A stretch of 35,099 bases of DNA from assembly GCA_015657575.1 (NCBI GenBank), contig JACDQN010000257.1, forward strand, positions 1-35,099, written 5' to 3'. The notes beneath the pieces are model-generated. The model did not search any database. It was given only the letters and a program-made list of their open reading frames with translations, and was not told the origin of the DNA. Below are positions 1-8,845 of the stretch, piece after piece. The translations under genes were made by a program, and so were the position numbers. The stretch is from Sphingopyxis sp. (GTDB taxonomy: Bacteria > Pseudomonadota > Alphaproteobacteria > Sphingomonadales > Sphingomonadaceae). Position 1 is the first letter of the stretch. The number at the start of each line of letters is the position of its first letter.

Positions 1-236
1 CAGCAACAATCCGCTTTTTCCGGAACGCCACGACCCTTATAAATGGGCGTGTCGCATGGCAGCCGGCGAGCGAAGCGTGGGAAATTGCGCTTTATGGCCG
101 AAATCTCACCAACGAGCGCTATGTGAGCTATAGTACGATCGGGACGGACGCGACGGGTGTCTCGAACCCTACTCTTCCGCTCTACATCTACGGCGAGCCG
201 CGCCAGTACGGACTGCAGCTGCGCTACTTTTTCTGA
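1..236 (+). CDS. TonB-dependent receptor, C-terminal fragment (5' end outside window)
   Basis: The reading frame is open from the window edge to TGA at 234-236, giving the last 77 residues. It contains the typical final beta-strands of an outer-membrane TonB receptor: a strand ending in YGRNLTNERY, then GEPRQYGLQLRYFF, whose terminal aromatic residue is the usual signal for outer-membrane insertion. The substrate cannot be judged from this piece. A strong GC hairpin follows 50 bases downstream. The family call is confident; nothing can be said about the N-terminal plug or regulation. Confidence 0.85.
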   Translation, partial: ATIRFFRNATTLINGRVAWQPASEAWEIALYGRNLTNERYVSYSTIGTDATGVSNPTLPLYIYGEPRQYGLQLRYFF

Positions 237-285
237 GGTTCCTCGTCCTGCGAGGTCCCCCGGCGACTCCCCTACGGTCGTCGGT

Positions 286-312
286 CCCCCTGGGCGCTTG
301 CGCCCGGGGGGG
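286..312 (+). terminator. GC-rich hairpin after the TonB receptor
   Basis: CCCCCTGGGCG and CGCCCGGGGGG pair around a CTTG loop, giving an 11-bp stem with one T-G wobble. It lies just past the receptor stop codon and could end its transcript. No T-run follows, so a classical intrinsic terminator is not proven. Confidence 0.5.
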
Positions 313-543
313 AATACTCCCTCTGAACGCAGGACATGATATGTCCCTGTTCTCAAAAGCGCCTTTACTTGAACGGCCCTGCTGATGGCACGATGAGCCG
401 GACAGTAAGATGGCACGAACAGATACGGGCTAGTCCCATCCTGAACGTCGGTAGCGCGCGCGATTTCGATGCCCGGCTTTCCCTGTGACGCCGCGAGGAT
501 GCAAAGACCAACTGCTTCGGAGGTCTACGCGTCGTCTGCTGCC
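313..543. other. Non-coding stretch, nothing recognised
   Basis: The region lies between the hairpin after the TonB receptor and the stop codon of the leftward nuclease-like gene. Short open frames exist on both strands, but none has a convincing start, ribosome site or recognisable product. Confidence 0.4.
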
Positions 544-1821
544 TCACGGCAATGGATGGGAGATCGCCTTGATCGCCTTCAGGCCCGTACCGAAGCGGGC
601 AATGGCGATCCTGTTCTGTTCGAGCTCGGCGTAGGGCAGGTAGGAAATGTCGAGATCACCGATCCGGCTGAAAGCCGGGCGTCGGAGCTGAGCGCGGACA
701 TCGGCTTCTCGCGCATCGGGTGCAACAAGGAAAAGTGGCGTCGACAAATGAAGATTCTCGCTGCTCAGCGCGAGATCAAGCATGCGGACAATTCCGGAAT
801 AAATGGATGTCGAATGCTCCACTTCGAATGCCGCCGCGACCGTAGCCGTCGATTGCTCGAGCCATAAGATGTCGATCAGTCTTATGGCATCGCTTCCTTG
901 AGCGGTTGCGATGGCATGCGGCAAGCTATCGAGGCATCGAGACCCGAGCGGCACACCCTCATGAAGGCGCCCCCGGTCATTTGCCGCTACCCAGACGTCA
1001 TATCCCAGTGCAAGCCCGAGGTCCCGAAGCCAGGATTGGACTTCGCTATGCGTCCGGTCGCTCTCTTTCTGATTTGCAAGCCCCTTATCGAACTTGTCGG
1101 ACTGTGAGCGCGTTTCATTCAGCAAGGCCATCCAATCGCGCGCATTTTCGCTCGAACCGCTGAGCGGTGGGGCTGGAAACCGTCCCGATCCGATATCGAA
1201 CAGCAGCCCTCCTATCGCTCCCAAATCGTTGGAGAGAAGATCCCGGTAGCGATCGTTGAGATCCAGAATGCCCGCGCGCATCGCGAGAAAATGCTCCCAA
1301 CTGCCAAGCTTCACATTCGCACCCGTCAGCGCGTTGTAGCCCTTTACGATTGCCGTATTGAACGGAGGCACAAGAGTGGGATGCAGAAAATAGAGAATGT
1401 TGGCTACCGCAGGACCCAACCCCTTGATCTTCTGTCTATCGATTGCGAGGATCCCGGCGACGACCTCCTCGGCAGTATCGCAACAGGAGCAATGGTGAAG
1501 AAGTCTCCCAAAAGCTCGTTGATTGTCGGCGTTCTCGTAGATGTCCGGGATTCGGAGTTTGGGCTTCCACAAGAAAGCATGATCCGCACCTTTGAAAATC
1601 TGTCGTTGCTCGGCGATTGAATGAACAATGATCTCCAATGACGAGCCCCGATATGCCGCTCCGAAGGTGCCGGCCTCAATTTCGGCAACGACCTGCGAGA
1701 TGCCTCTTCTGATCGACCGAAAATTCTTCAGTCGTTCCTCCCACAGGAACCAGCTTTGATAGGTCGAGCCGGAATCGCCGCGCCAGCGCTCGATCAGTTC
1801 GCGAACAAGATCGCGCTTCAT
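544..1821 (-). CDS. Unknown protein with HhH-like segment and PD-(D/E)XK-nuclease-like C-terminus
   Basis: The product is 425 aa and starts at ATG 1821. Residues about 132-156 (KGLGPAVANILYFLHP) resemble the helix-hairpin-helix of DNA glycosylase-like proteins. The C-terminal third (about 258-400) resembles a restriction-endonuclease-like fold seen in uncharacterised bacterial proteins. It has a helix around E260, a LIDILWL strand with D317, then AFEVEHSTSIYSG with E333/E335, and a later LFLVAPDAR strand. D317 and E333-x-E335 could be the acidic catalytic set; this is by eye only. No methyltransferase or other defence gene is adjacent. Base composition appears less GC-rich than the neighbours, which hints at transfer. 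A DNA repair or defence role is inference. Confidence 0.55.
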   Translation of the reverse strand: MKRDLVRELIERWRGDSGSTYQSWFLWEERLKNFRSIRRGISQVVAEIEAGTFGAAYRGSSLEIIVHSIAEQRQIFKGADHAFLWKPKLRIPDIYENADNQRAFGRLLHHCSCCDTAEEVVAGILAIDRQKIKGLGPAVANILYFLHPTLVPPFNTAIVKGYNALTGANVKLGSWEHFLAMRAGILDLNDRYRDLLSNDLGAIGGLLFDIGSGRFPAPPLSGSSENARDWMALLNETRSQSDKFDKGLANQKESDRTHSEVQSWLRDLGLALGYDVWVAANDRGRLHEGVPLGSRCLDSLPHAIATAQGSDAIRLIDILWLEQSTATVAAAFEVEHSTSIYSGIVRMLDLALSSENLHLSTPLFLVAPDAREADVRAQLRRPAFSRIGDLDISYLPYAELEQNRIAIARFGTGLKAIKAISHPLP

Positions 1822-1910
1822 GTTTATAGCCCCCGCTTGATCGATTCCGAATTCCTGTTTTCCACCTGCGGCTTGCCGGCCAAGACTGTTCGCTCCATCT
1901 GGCCCTTAGC

Positions 1911-1946
1911 GAAAGGCGAAACCTTTCGTCCCACCGGCAAGGTGGG
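1911..1946 (-). terminator. Two tandem hairpins downstream of the leftward copper operon
   Basis: GAAAGG/CCTTTC (1911-1927, 5-base loop) is followed directly by CCCACC/GGTGGG (1930-1946, 5-base loop). They lie just beyond the cytochrome c stop codon and before the next leftward gene. This suits transcription termination or 3' end protection. There is no clear T-run on either strand. Confidence 0.45.
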
Positions 1947-2006
1947 CGGGAATGGAAGGTCGAAACGAGCCCGTTCACGCCCGGCGCTGCATAATTGTCG
2001 ACGACC

Positions 2007-2636
2007 TCAGTGCCCTGCGTGTTCGCCCGCTTCACTTGGTTTCTGACTCGCGCCTTCCGCTTCTGTCATGCCCTTCATCATCGCGTCATGGTCCATTGGC
2101 GCATTCTGCGTAATAGCCTGATATTGTGCCGGCGACAGGCCAGGGAGTTTTCGGACAAACGCGACCATATCCCAGATGAGACGATCATCATGCGTTTTCC
2201 CCCAGGCCGGCATGGCGGTCATCTTGATGCCATGCTTGATGATCCAGAATTGCTCCGCAGCCGAACGATCCGAACCTTTGAACAAGACGGGCGCTTGCGG
2301 ATACAGCCCTTGACTCATTTCGGTCTTTTCCATCCCGGGCGCGAGATGGCAGCCGCTGCACATCTCGGTGTAGAGACCTGCGCCCGACGCGATTCGCGCC
2401 GGAGCCGCCAAATCTGCCGGCACCGCGATCGATCCGGATCGCGCCGCGATGGACTTCTCCCTGAATGTTTCGATGACGCTGTAAGTCAGCCGGTTATGCG
2501 GGGCATCGGCCGCTATATTATATAGGCCGAGATAAACGGTGATCGCACCCGCGCCCGCTATGAGCGCAACCGCCAGCAGCGTGAACGTCACGCTCGGCAT
2601 ATGCTTTCGGAAATCGAAAGTTCGAAATCGCTCCAT
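2007..2636 (-). CDS. Membrane-anchored class I cytochrome c
   Basis: The product is 209 aa. One N-terminal membrane segment (about 14-36) anchors a periplasmic domain with a single haem site, CSGCH at 93-97, and a likely axial methionine in AMPAW (M142). The C-terminus (about 181-209) is rich in His and Met (MDHDAMMKGM, ending EHAGH), unusual for a plain electron carrier but common among copper-island proteins. A good ribosome site (GGGAG) precedes ATG 2636. It is the last gene of the leftward run after the copper ATPase, the NTF2-like protein and the small Cys protein. A role in electron transfer linked to copper oxidation, or in metal binding through the tail, is inferred from context. Confidence 0.85.
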   Translation of the reverse strand: MERFRTFDFRKHMPSVTFTLLAVALIAGAGAITVYLGLYNIAADAPHNRLTYSVIETFREKSIAARSGSIAVPADLAAPARIASGAGLYTEMCSGCHLAPGMEKTEMSQGLYPQAPVLFKGSDRSAAEQFWIIKHGIKMTAMPAWGKTHDDRLIWDMVAFVRKLPGLSPAQYQAITQNAPMDHDAMMKGMTEAEGASQKPSEAGEHAGH

Positions 2637-2695
2637 TATCTATCTCCCGCATAACAGGCCTTGAGCTTTGCAGCCGAACGCAATGCGGCGGCTGT

Positions 2696-2806
2696 TCAAC
2701 AGATGATACGCACCCCAACAGCTTTGCCCTTGTCACAGACGAGGCAGGCGTTTCCGTACTTGCCGCGACGAGCCATTTCAGGGTGCCCACACCCGCTCGG
2801 GCTCAT
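2696..2806 (-). CDS. Small Cys-rich protein, 36 aa
   Basis: ATG at 2806 follows an AGGA ribosome site at close range, and the frame ends in TGA 57 bases before the cytochrome c start. The peptide has Cys at 6, 22, 25 and 36 and His at 8: an N-terminal CGHPEMARRGKYG, a CLVC pair, and a terminal Cys. The CxxC pair suggests metal binding (zinc or copper) or redox activity. The frame stays open further upstream, but an earlier start would run deep into the NTF2-like gene, so the internal ATG is preferred. I do not recognise a named family. Confidence 0.45.
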   Translation of the reverse strand: MSPSGCGHPEMARRGKYGNACLVCDKGKAVGVRIIC

Positions 2807-2864
2807 GCGTCCTGCTAGGTGTGGGTTCGGAGAGATCGTGAGGACTAGCCCCTTTTTTGCCCGC

Positions 2865-3341
2865 TCAGATGCCACCCGCCGGCCGCGCCTTCGGCTTGCG
2901 TGAGGAGCTGTGGAGATTGAAGATCTGCCACTTTCCGTTGTCCTGTTTGAGGACACTCGTAGCGACGCCATCCCGTTCGATGGTCTCGCCGCTCGCGAGC
3001 ACAATCGAGAAGCTGTAGGTCTCGGTTGCGATCGCGATATTTCCTTCGCCGCGAACCGAAATCTTGTAATTGCGGAAGGTGAAGGATTTGAATTCCTTGA
3101 GTTCGGGACCCAGGTGATGGTCGCGATAGTGGGCGAAATTCCCTTCAACGCCGCCGGATTCGAATATCTGGGCGTCTGGCGAAAAGAGGGCCTCGACGCC
3201 GGTCAGGTCCAGTTTCTCCATCGCCGATTTATACTGCGCGAGCGCTGCCGCCGCGCCCTGAAAATCCGCAGGCTCGGTCGCCTGAGCCGGGACGGCCACC
3301 AGCATGGCCAATGCGATTGCTGTGATCGTCAGTCGTCTCAT
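2865..3341 (-). CDS. Secreted NTF2-like (SnoaL/DUF4440-type) protein
   Basis: The product is 158 aa with a signal peptide (cleavage near AQA-TE, residue 22). The mature part has the cone-shaped NTF2-like pattern: a helix (YKSAMEKLDLTGVEALF), then 'SPDAQIFESGG', and later strands 'GNIAIATETYSFSI' and 'KWQIFNLHSSSRK'. Relatives often act as small-ligand binders or lack known activity, so no reaction is proposed. It is 52 bases downstream of the copper ATPase, has a purine-rich ribosome site (AAGGGGAA), and is likely cotranscribed with it. Confidence 0.75.
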   Translation of the reverse strand: MRRLTITAIALAMLVAVPAQATEPADFQGAAAALAQYKSAMEKLDLTGVEALFSPDAQIFESGGVEGNFAHYRDHHLGPELKEFKSFTFRNYKISVRGEGNIAIATETYSFSIVLASGETIERDGVATSVLKQDNGKWQIFNLHSSSRKPKARPAGGI

Positions 3342-3393
3342 ATCATTTCCCCTTGTTGTGCCGACACTTCACGAGTGCCTCCGGTGGTTTCGA

Positions 3394-5715
3394 TCAGATT
3401 CTGGCAAAGCGCAGCCGCAAAGAATTGGCGATGACGCTGACGGACGAGAGTGCCATTGCAGCGGCGGCAATGACCGGCGAGAGCAATAGTCCGAAAATCG
3501 GATAGAGCACGCCCGCAGCGACGGGAATCCCGGCGACATTATAGGCGAAAGCGAAGAAGAGATTCTGACGGATGTTCGCCATCGTCGCATGGCTGAGATG
3601 CCGCGCCCGCACGATGCCCAGAAGGTCGCCGCGCAGTAGCGTCACACCCGCGCTTTCGATGGCGACATCGGTTCCCGAGCCCATCGCGATGCCGACGTCG
3701 GCGGCGGCGAGCGCGGGGGCGTCGTTGACCCCGTCGCCGGCCATGGCGACGATCCGGCCCTCTTCGCGCAGTCGCTGCACGACCGCACTCTTCTGGTCGG
3801 GGAGGACATCCGCTTCGACGTCGTCGATGCCGAGACGCCGCGCGATCGCCTCGGCGGTGACGCGATTGTCGCCGGTCAGCATGATGACCTTGATTCCGGC
3901 TTCGCGCAGCGCCGCGAGTGCGTCGCCCGTCGTCTCCTTGACCGGATCGGCGATGGCGATAACGCCGGCCGCCTTACCGTTGACCGCGATGTAGATCGCC
4001 GTTGCACCGTCTGTACGAAGCCGGTCAGCCCCCTCGGCGAGTGCGCCCAGATCGACGTCATATTCTTCGAGAAAGTTCGCATTGCCGAGGACGATCGCCT
4101 TATCGACGACGACCCCAACGATGCCCTTGCCGACCGGCTGGTCGACTCCCGATGGCTCGACGAGCGCGAGGCCGCGGTCTTCGGCCGCTTTGACGATTGC
4201 GGCGGCCAATGGATGTTCGCTGCTGCGCTCGAGGCTCGCGGCAATCCTGAGGAGGTCGTTTTCCTCGAATCCTTCGGCGACTTCGATGGCGACGACCGAG
4301 GGTCTGCCTTCGGTCAGCGTCCCGGTCTTATCGACGACGAGCGTGTTGACCTTCTCCATCCGCTCAAGCGCTTCGGCATTTTTGATCAGCACGCCGGCTT
4401 CGGCGCCGCGCCCGACTCCGACCATGATCGACATTGGCGTCGCGAGGCCGAGCGCGCAGGGACAGGCGATGATGAGCACCGAGACGGCGGCGATAAGGCC
4501 ATAGGCCATGGCGGGCACGGGGCCCAGAAGCGACCAGACAACGAAAGCGACAATGGCGACGACGATGACGCCGGGCACGAACCAGCCCGAAACGGTATCG
4601 GCGAGACGCTGGATCGGCGCCCGGCTGCGCTGCGCGTCGGCGACCATCTGTACGATCCGCGCGAGCATCGTGTCGCGCCCGACCTTCTCGCTGCGCATGA
4701 GCAGGCCGCCCGTCTGGTTGATCGTTCCGCCGATCAGCGCCGCGCCGGCCGCCTTGGTCACCGGCATCGATTCGCCCGTGACCATCGATTCATCGACCGT
4801 GCCGCGGCCTTCTACGACGATGCCATCGACGGGGACTTTTTCGCCCGGACGGATGCGCAGCATGTCCCCGACCGCGACGTCCTCGAGCGCTACCTCCTCG
4901 TCGCTTCCATCGCTGCGGACGCGCCGGGCGAGCTTCGGTGTCAGGTCAAGGAGCGCGCGGATCGCGCCGCTCGTCGTTTCGCGGGCCCTGAGTTCGAGCA
5001 CCTGCCCGAGTAGCACCAGGACCGTGATGACCGCGGCGGCCTCGAAATAGACCGCGACCGAGCCATCGGCGGCGCGGAAAGCCGCCGGGAAGATTTGCGG
5101 GAGAATCGCCGCGATCATGCTGTAGCCCCAGGCAACGCCCGTCCCCATCGCAATGAGAGTGAACATGTTGAGGCTCTTGTTGCGGATCGAGAGCCAGGCG
5201 CGCTCGAAGAAGGGCCAGCCCGCCCATAGAACGACGGGAGTGGCGAGCAGCAACTGGATCCAGTTGTTCGTCTGGCGGCCGATATATTGATGAAGGCCTG
5301 TCAGATGGCCGCCCATTTCGAGCGCAACCACCGGGAGAGCGAGAAGGAGCCCGATCCAGAAGCGCCGCCGCATGTCGCGATATTCTTCGCTGGGGCCATC
5401 CGACGCCGTTGGCATGACCGGCTCGAGTGCCATGCCGCAAATCGGGCAGCTTCCGGGACCAGTCCGCTGAATCTCCGGATGCATTGGGCAGGTCCAGATG
5501 GCGCCCTCTGGTGGATCGATTACGGCCGGCCCGCTATTTCCTGCGTAAAGATCGGGATTGGCCTCGAATTTGGAGAGACAACCCGCGCTGCAAAAATGAT
5601 AATGATGCCCGTTACGCGTCGCTGTGTGGACGGCGGCCGCTGGGTCGACAGCCATGCCGCAGACCGGATCGGTAGCACTTCTCCTGTCTTTTTCTGCGTC
5701 CTGATGAGTGTGCAT
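3394..5715 (-). CDS. Copper-exporting P1B-type ATPase with YHS and heavy-metal-binding domains
   Basis: The product is 773 aa from ATG 5715, chosen because GGGAG lies 8 bases upstream; the frame also opens at a TTG 54 bases earlier without a ribosome site. Order: YHS domain (about 15-58), heavy-metal-binding domain (WTCPMHPEI to [10 protein letters not shown], about 74-99), membrane helices, TGES (313-316), CPC ion site (418-420), DKTGT phosphorylation motif (462-466), SEHPLA, TGDN and GDGVND. The later helices carry FAYN and MALSSVSV, the P1B-1 signature for Cu(I). It should pump Cu(I) from cytoplasm to periplasm at the cost of ATP. It leads a leftward operon and has its own ECF-type promoter at 5830-5856. 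Often also named copA; not to be confused with the oxidase CopA here. Confidence 0.95.
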   Translation of the reverse strand: MHTHQDAEKDRRSATDPVCGMAVDPAAAVHTATRNGHHYHFCSAGCLSKFEANPDLYAGNSGPAVIDPPEGAIWTCPMHPEIQRTGPGSCPICGMALEPVMPTASDGPSEEYRDMRRRFWIGLLLALPVVALEMGGHLTGLHQYIGRQTNNWIQLLLATPVVLWAGWPFFERAWLSIRNKSLNMFTLIAMGTGVAWGYSMIAAILPQIFPAAFRAADGSVAVYFEAAAVITVLVLLGQVLELRARETTSGAIRALLDLTPKLARRVRSDGSDEEVALEDVAVGDMLRIRPGEKVPVDGIVVEGRGTVDESMVTGESMPVTKAAGAALIGGTINQTGGLLMRSEKVGRDTMLARIVQMVADAQRSRAPIQRLADTVSGWFVPGVIVVAIVAFVVWSLLGPVPAMAYGLIAAVSVLIIACPCALGLATPMSIMVGVGRGAEAGVLIKNAEALERMEKVNTLVVDKTGTLTEGRPSVVAIEVAEGFEENDLLRIAASLERSSEHPLAAAIVKAAEDRGLALVEPSGVDQPVGKGIVGVVVDKAIVLGNANFLEEYDVDLGALAEGADRLRTDGATAIYIAVNGKAAGVIAIADPVKETTGDALAALREAGIKVIMLTGDNRVTAEAIARRLGIDDVEADVLPDQKSAVVQRLREEGRIVAMAGDGVNDAPALAAADVGIAMGSGTDVAIESAGVTLLRGDLLGIVRARHLSHATMANIRQNLFFAFAYNVAGIPVAAGVLYPIFGLLLSPVIAAAAMALSSVSVIANSLRLRFARI

Positions 5716-5829
5716 CGCCGCCGCTCCCCGATGAATGCCCGCCTCTTGGCGGGCCAGTACAAACGCCAATGGTCTAATTCACCGCTGGCATCTCACCTGG
5801 CGGTTCCGGAACGGAAACCGCTTCTATCG

Positions 5830-5856
5830 ATACGCAACAAGAGCGATTATCCCTTG
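5830..5856 (-). promoter_or_regulatory. Predicted ECF promoter for the copper ATPase operon
   Basis: On the minus strand, CAAGGG is followed after 16 bases by CGTAT. This is the same 27-base layout as the promoters of copC, the sigma operon and copA. It implies a leader of about 100 bases before ATG 5715. The -35 half is a variant (CAAGGG rather than TGAGGG), shared with the thioredoxin-reductase-like gene. Confidence 0.6.
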
Positions 5857-5877
5857 GATTTTCTTTGGCAGTTAACG

Positions 5878-6564
5878 TCAGGCCGTGGGCTTTCCGGCCT
5901 CGATGATCGCAATCGCACCGGTTGGCGTGCGAAACGTCTCCACTTCGCGCACGTCGCGAAAGCCGGCCTCTCGCATCAGAACCGGGAGCAATCCATCGGC
6001 ATTGGGCTGCGTATCATGAACGCCATCGAGCTGCTGGATGGTCAGACGGAACAGTGTACGCATAAGGCGGCTGCGCTGTTCTCCATAGTCGGCAACAAAG
6101 AGCTTGCCGCCGGGCGCAAGCGCCTGACGGGCCTCGCGCAGCAGACGCGCCTTTTCTTCAAGTCCAACCTGATGCAGGACGAGGCAGATCGCGACTTTCG
6201 TTGGGGCGGGCCAGCAGGCAACGGCCGATGCCGAAAAGAAGCCGACGCAAAATTCCGGTACGGGGATAATCCGCGCGGTCTTGGTTCGCGCAATTCGCGT
6301 CGCCGCCTCGTCGGGATCGATACCAAGATAGCGGACACCGGAGCTGTGGCGCGCGATCGCCAACGAGAGATTGCCGGTGCCCGAACCGATGTCGAGAATG
6401 ATGTCGCCTTCGGCGGGAGCCATATGGTCGACGAGGCGTTCGCGCCAGATGCGCTCGCGGGTCGTGACGGCAACCCCGAAATCATAAAGCGGCGTCAGCC
6501 AATGATAGCCTGCTGCCGGCGTATAGGAACGCATCGGGGGTTTCGGTTCGGACACGGCGGCCAC
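5878..6564 (-). CDS. Class I SAM-dependent methyltransferase
   Basis: The product is 228 aa, tentatively from GTG 6564; ATG at 6534 is an alternative, and neither has a strong ribosome site. SAM-binding motif I is LDIGSGTGN (57-65), followed by the acidic GIDPDEAA (81-88), then LVLHQV, the motif III-like GGKLFVADYGE, and an N-terminal WLTPLYDFG common in UbiE-like small-molecule methyltransferases. The substrate is unknown. It sits between the AraC-type gene and the copper ATPase, all leftward. The segment between motifs I and III (about 98-128) looks somewhat irregular and could hide a compensated frameshift. Confidence 0.8.
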   Translation of the reverse strand: MAAVSEPKPPMRSYTPAAGYHWLTPLYDFGVAVTTRERIWRERLVDHMAPAEGDIILDIGSGTGNLSLAIARHSSGVRYLGIDPDEAATRIARTKTARIIPVPEFCVGFFSASAVACWPAPTKVAICLVLHQVGLEEKARLLREARQALAPGGKLFVADYGEQRSRLMRTLFRLTIQQLDGVHDTQPNADGLLPVLMREAGFRDVREVETFRTPTGAIAIIEAGKPTA

Positions 6565-6688
6565 CTCATCGCGTTACGGCTTGCGGAGCGATTGCGGCCG
6601 CGTGGCCGTCAAGACGGACCGTTTAAGGCCGGACAGGCTTAGCGGTCTTGAATGTTTCGCCGGAAGCGCGATGCGCCGGGCGCCCCGT

Positions 6689-7377
6689 TCAGGATATGAT
6701 TTCGAAGGCGAAAGCGCCGAGGCCTGCCGAGGGTGTCACGCCGAGCCATTGACCGCAGCGCCTCGTGAAATGCGACTGGTCGGCAAAGCCGCCCGCCGCT
6801 GCGGCGTCGGCGAGGCCTCCGCCGGCCGCCAGCGCCCGCATGGCGCGCTGGAGCTGGAGCCATTGCAGCAATTTGGCCGGAGGCACGCCAAAGTCCCGGC
6901 CGACGATTTCGCGCAGGCGCGAGGGCGAAAGGCAGGCGACGTCGGCCAGCGCCCGCGCCGTCGACAAATCGTCGGGAATCGCGAGCGCGGCGGACAAACG
7001 CGGGTCGAGCGGGCTTGTCGGCGATTGGTCGAGATAGTCGGACGCCCAGCGCTTGCGTCCGCCGCGCTCGCAATTTCGCCGAGGCCCGCCGCCGCTGCCG
7101 GCGCCAGCAAGACGGGCGCCGACCGGGCGGCGAGGCGCGCATCGGCGCGAAAAAGCGGGTCGAGATAGAAGGACCGCACGAGGGCGCCCTCGGGCCCAAG
7201 GCGATGGTGGACATGCGACGCGATGGCGACGGCCTGTCCGACGGGAAGCGTCATCGGTTCGTCGCCGCCAATTTCGAGATCTCGTTCGACGGCGAGACTT
7301 ATTTGATGCGCGAGATGGCTGTGGGGGCGGCTGTTCCCGATGCGCGCGTCGATCAAGGCCCAGCCGGTTCCCAGCAT
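6689..7377 (-). CDS. AraC-family transcriptional regulator, frameshifted
   Basis: The two halves lie in different frames. The N-terminal half, from ATG 7377 (MLGTGWALIDARIG), has a cupin-like sensor pattern (HSHLAHQISL, VAIASHVHHRLG, VRSFYLDP). The C-terminal half, in the other frame, carries the AraC DNA-binding domain: LADVACLSPSRLREIVGRDF, then GGFADQSHFTRRC and LGVTPS. The shift falls between about 7020 and 7065; adding one base gives about 229 aa. The gene begins 32 bases after the copD stop, so it probably belongs to the copC-copD operon. Given the other homopolymer shifts in this window a sequencing error is likely, but loss of function is possible. Confidence 0.7.
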
Positions 7378-7409
7378 GATCGTGCCCGACCAGGAAGACG
7401 CGTCGGCGC

Positions 7410-8375
7410 TCAAGCCGCGGCGATGCCGACGAACGGCTCGAGCGTCCCGAACCATGCAACCAGCGCGAGGATGGCGAGCGCTGCAGATGCTTCGATCACA
7501 AGGCTCTTGCGCATCGCCGCCAGCGCCAGGTCGGGATCAGTAGCGACTCCCTCCGGATCGGCGCCCGGGATGGCGGCCATGAGCGCCGGGGTTAGCCTCC
7601 AGCGGTTCGCTGCCGCCAGCGCCAGCATCAGGCCGAACAGCGCGAGCTTGGCGAGGAGCAATTGTCCGTAGGGGGATCCGAGCGATCGTCCCAGATTCTC
7701 GGCCCCGACGATCATCTGGCTATTGATGAGGCCGGTCGCGGCAATGACGAGGACGCATATCGTGCCGACGCGCGAAAATTGATCGAGGCTTCGCGCCGCG
7801 AGGCGGACCCCATCCGGTATATTGCCGAGCCGCTTTCGCGAGATCAGCAGCAGGAAGGCACCGATGGCGCCGATCCAGACTGCCGCTGCGATCAGGTGCA
7901 ACATGTCGCTGACCCGATGAATGGTTCCGGCCCCGCCCTCAGTCGCGCCCGCATGGCCGGACCAGACCAAACTGGCAACGGCGACCGAGCCGGCGAGCGT
8001 GAGGATCGCAGCGGCGGTTGTCGGCCAACGTGTCATCCAGATCGCAATCGCCAGCGCGAAAAGCAGCGCGGCGCTCCGGACGATCCAGGCCAAGCCCACT
8101 TCGGACTCGCGCACCAGGTCCCAGAATGGCTGGAACTCGAGCGAGAAGAGGCCGACGCCCTGCATCGACGCCGCGAGGACGGCCATTCCGAGGGTAGAGA
8201 CGAGCAAGCCGGCGATGCACAACCAACGCTCCGCGCGCCAGATCGCAGCCATTGGCTCGAGGTCGGCCCGTTCGCTGCGTGTCAACGCGTAAAGCGAGAA
8301 CGCCGCAAGGCCGACGACGAGCATCAGGTCCGCGTAAAGCGCGAACCTGATGCCGATCAAAATCGGGTCGCCCAC
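7410..8375 (-). CDS. copD: Copper resistance protein CopD, inner-membrane
   Basis: The product is 321 aa with about eight hydrophobic segments. The middle carries the CopD-family signature: a Trp/His-containing helix (SDMLHLIAAAVWIGAIGAFL) with preceding SGHAG, and RSAALLFALAIAIW. CopD acts with periplasmic CopC and is proposed to move copper across the inner membrane. GTG start at 8375, four bases after the copC stop, which indicates translational coupling. The length matches stand-alone CopD proteins. Confidence 0.93.
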   Translation of the reverse strand: MGDPILIGIRFALYADLMLVVGLAAFSLYALTRSERADLEPMAAIWRAERWLCIAGLLVSTLGMAVLAASMQGVGLFSLEFQPFWDLVRESEVGLAWIVRSAALLFALAIAIWMTRWPTTAAAILTLAGSVAVASLVWSGHAGATEGGAGTIHRVSDMLHLIAAAVWIGAIGAFLLLISRKRLGNIPDGVRLAARSLDQFSRVGTICVLVIAATGLINSQMIVGAENLGRSLGSPYGQLLLAKLALFGLMLALAAANRWRLTPALMAAIPGADPEGVATDPDLALAAMRKSLVIEASAALAILALVAWFGTLEPFVGIAAA

Positions 8376-8379
8376 CGCC

Positions 8380-8763
8380 TTACTTTACGGTGAAGCTGAA
8401 TTCGCTCCCCATGCGGTGGGTGTCGGCACCTGCCGCCGACCATGTGACCTTGTAGGTTCCGGGCGAGAGCGGTCGCTTGACCATCAACATCGCCGACTTG
8501 CCTTCCTTGCCCATCATCGACGAGAAGGGGACCTTCATCGGAGCATGATTGGCCATGCCCGGCATCCCGGTCATGACCAACTCGGTCTTGAGGGTCGAGG
8601 CGACGATCTTTTCGTTGAACTGGAGATTGATCGACGTCACTTTCGAGACCGTCGAGTTGGCCGTGGGCGTCGAAGCGATCAGCTTGGTGTGCGCGGCCGC
8701 CGTGATCGGCATGAGGAACAACGCGAAAGCCGCAGCCGTAGAGGGGAGAAACGTCTTGAGCAT
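8380..8763 (-). CDS. copC: Periplasmic copper-binding protein CopC
   Basis: The product is 127 aa. The signal peptide ends at ITAAA, leaving His25 as the mature N-terminus, the usual Cu(II) ligand of CopC. A Met-rich stretch (MTGMPGMANHAPM, later FSSMM) offers Cu(I) sites. The C-terminal SPGTYKVTWSAAGADTHRMG closes the typical beta-sandwich and supplies the Asp and His of the Cu(II) site. GGAGG lies 6 bases before ATG 8763. It is the first gene of the leftward copC-copD operon and has its own ECF-type promoter at 8795-8821. Confidence 0.95.
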   Translation of the reverse strand: MLKTFLPSTAAAFALFLMPITAAAHTKLIASTPTANSTVSKVTSINLQFNEKIVASTLKTELVMTGMPGMANHAPMKVPFSSMMGKEGKSAMLMVKRPLSPGTYKVTWSAAGADTHRMGSEFSFTVK

Positions 8764-8794
8764 GAAAACCTCCAATTGTGTGTCTGTCCTGCTA

Positions 8795-8821
8795 ATACGC
8801 AGGACATCGGCATGGCCCTCA
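8795..8821 (-). promoter_or_regulatory. Predicted ECF promoter for copC-copD
   Basis: On the minus strand, TGAGGG and CCTGCGTAT are separated so that the unit is exactly 27 bases, matching the copA promoter at 10241-10267 in spacing and ends. The -10 lies about 32 bases before the copC start. Confidence 0.7.
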
Positions 8822-8840
8822 TATTTCCTTGGGGAATATT
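8822..8840. promoter_or_regulatory. Inverted-repeat element between divergent cop promoters
   Basis: TTTCCTTGGGGAATATT contains TTCC and GGAA around TTGG, with AT-rich flanks that pair imperfectly. It sits between the copC promoter and the sigma-operon promoter, where one factor could touch both. Related TTTCC...GGAA elements lie at 10234-10249 (copA) and 16062-16074 (thioredoxin-reductase-like gene). The bound protein is unknown. Confidence 0.35.
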
Positions 8841-8845
8841 CTGTG

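Noticed and set aside
2696-3148. 150-codon version of the small Cys-rich gene
   Set aside because: The longer form overlaps the NTF2-like gene by over 280 bases; the internal ATG with AGGA is a better start.
5716-5769. Upstream TTG start for the copper ATPase
   Set aside because: No ribosome site, and the added 18 residues do not belong to the YHS domain; ATG 5715 has GGGAG.
5287-6642. Long rightward open frame of 451 codons
   Set aside because: It lies antisense to the copper ATPase and methyltransferase, whose motifs are clear; its sequence resembles no family and reflects GC-rich codon bias.
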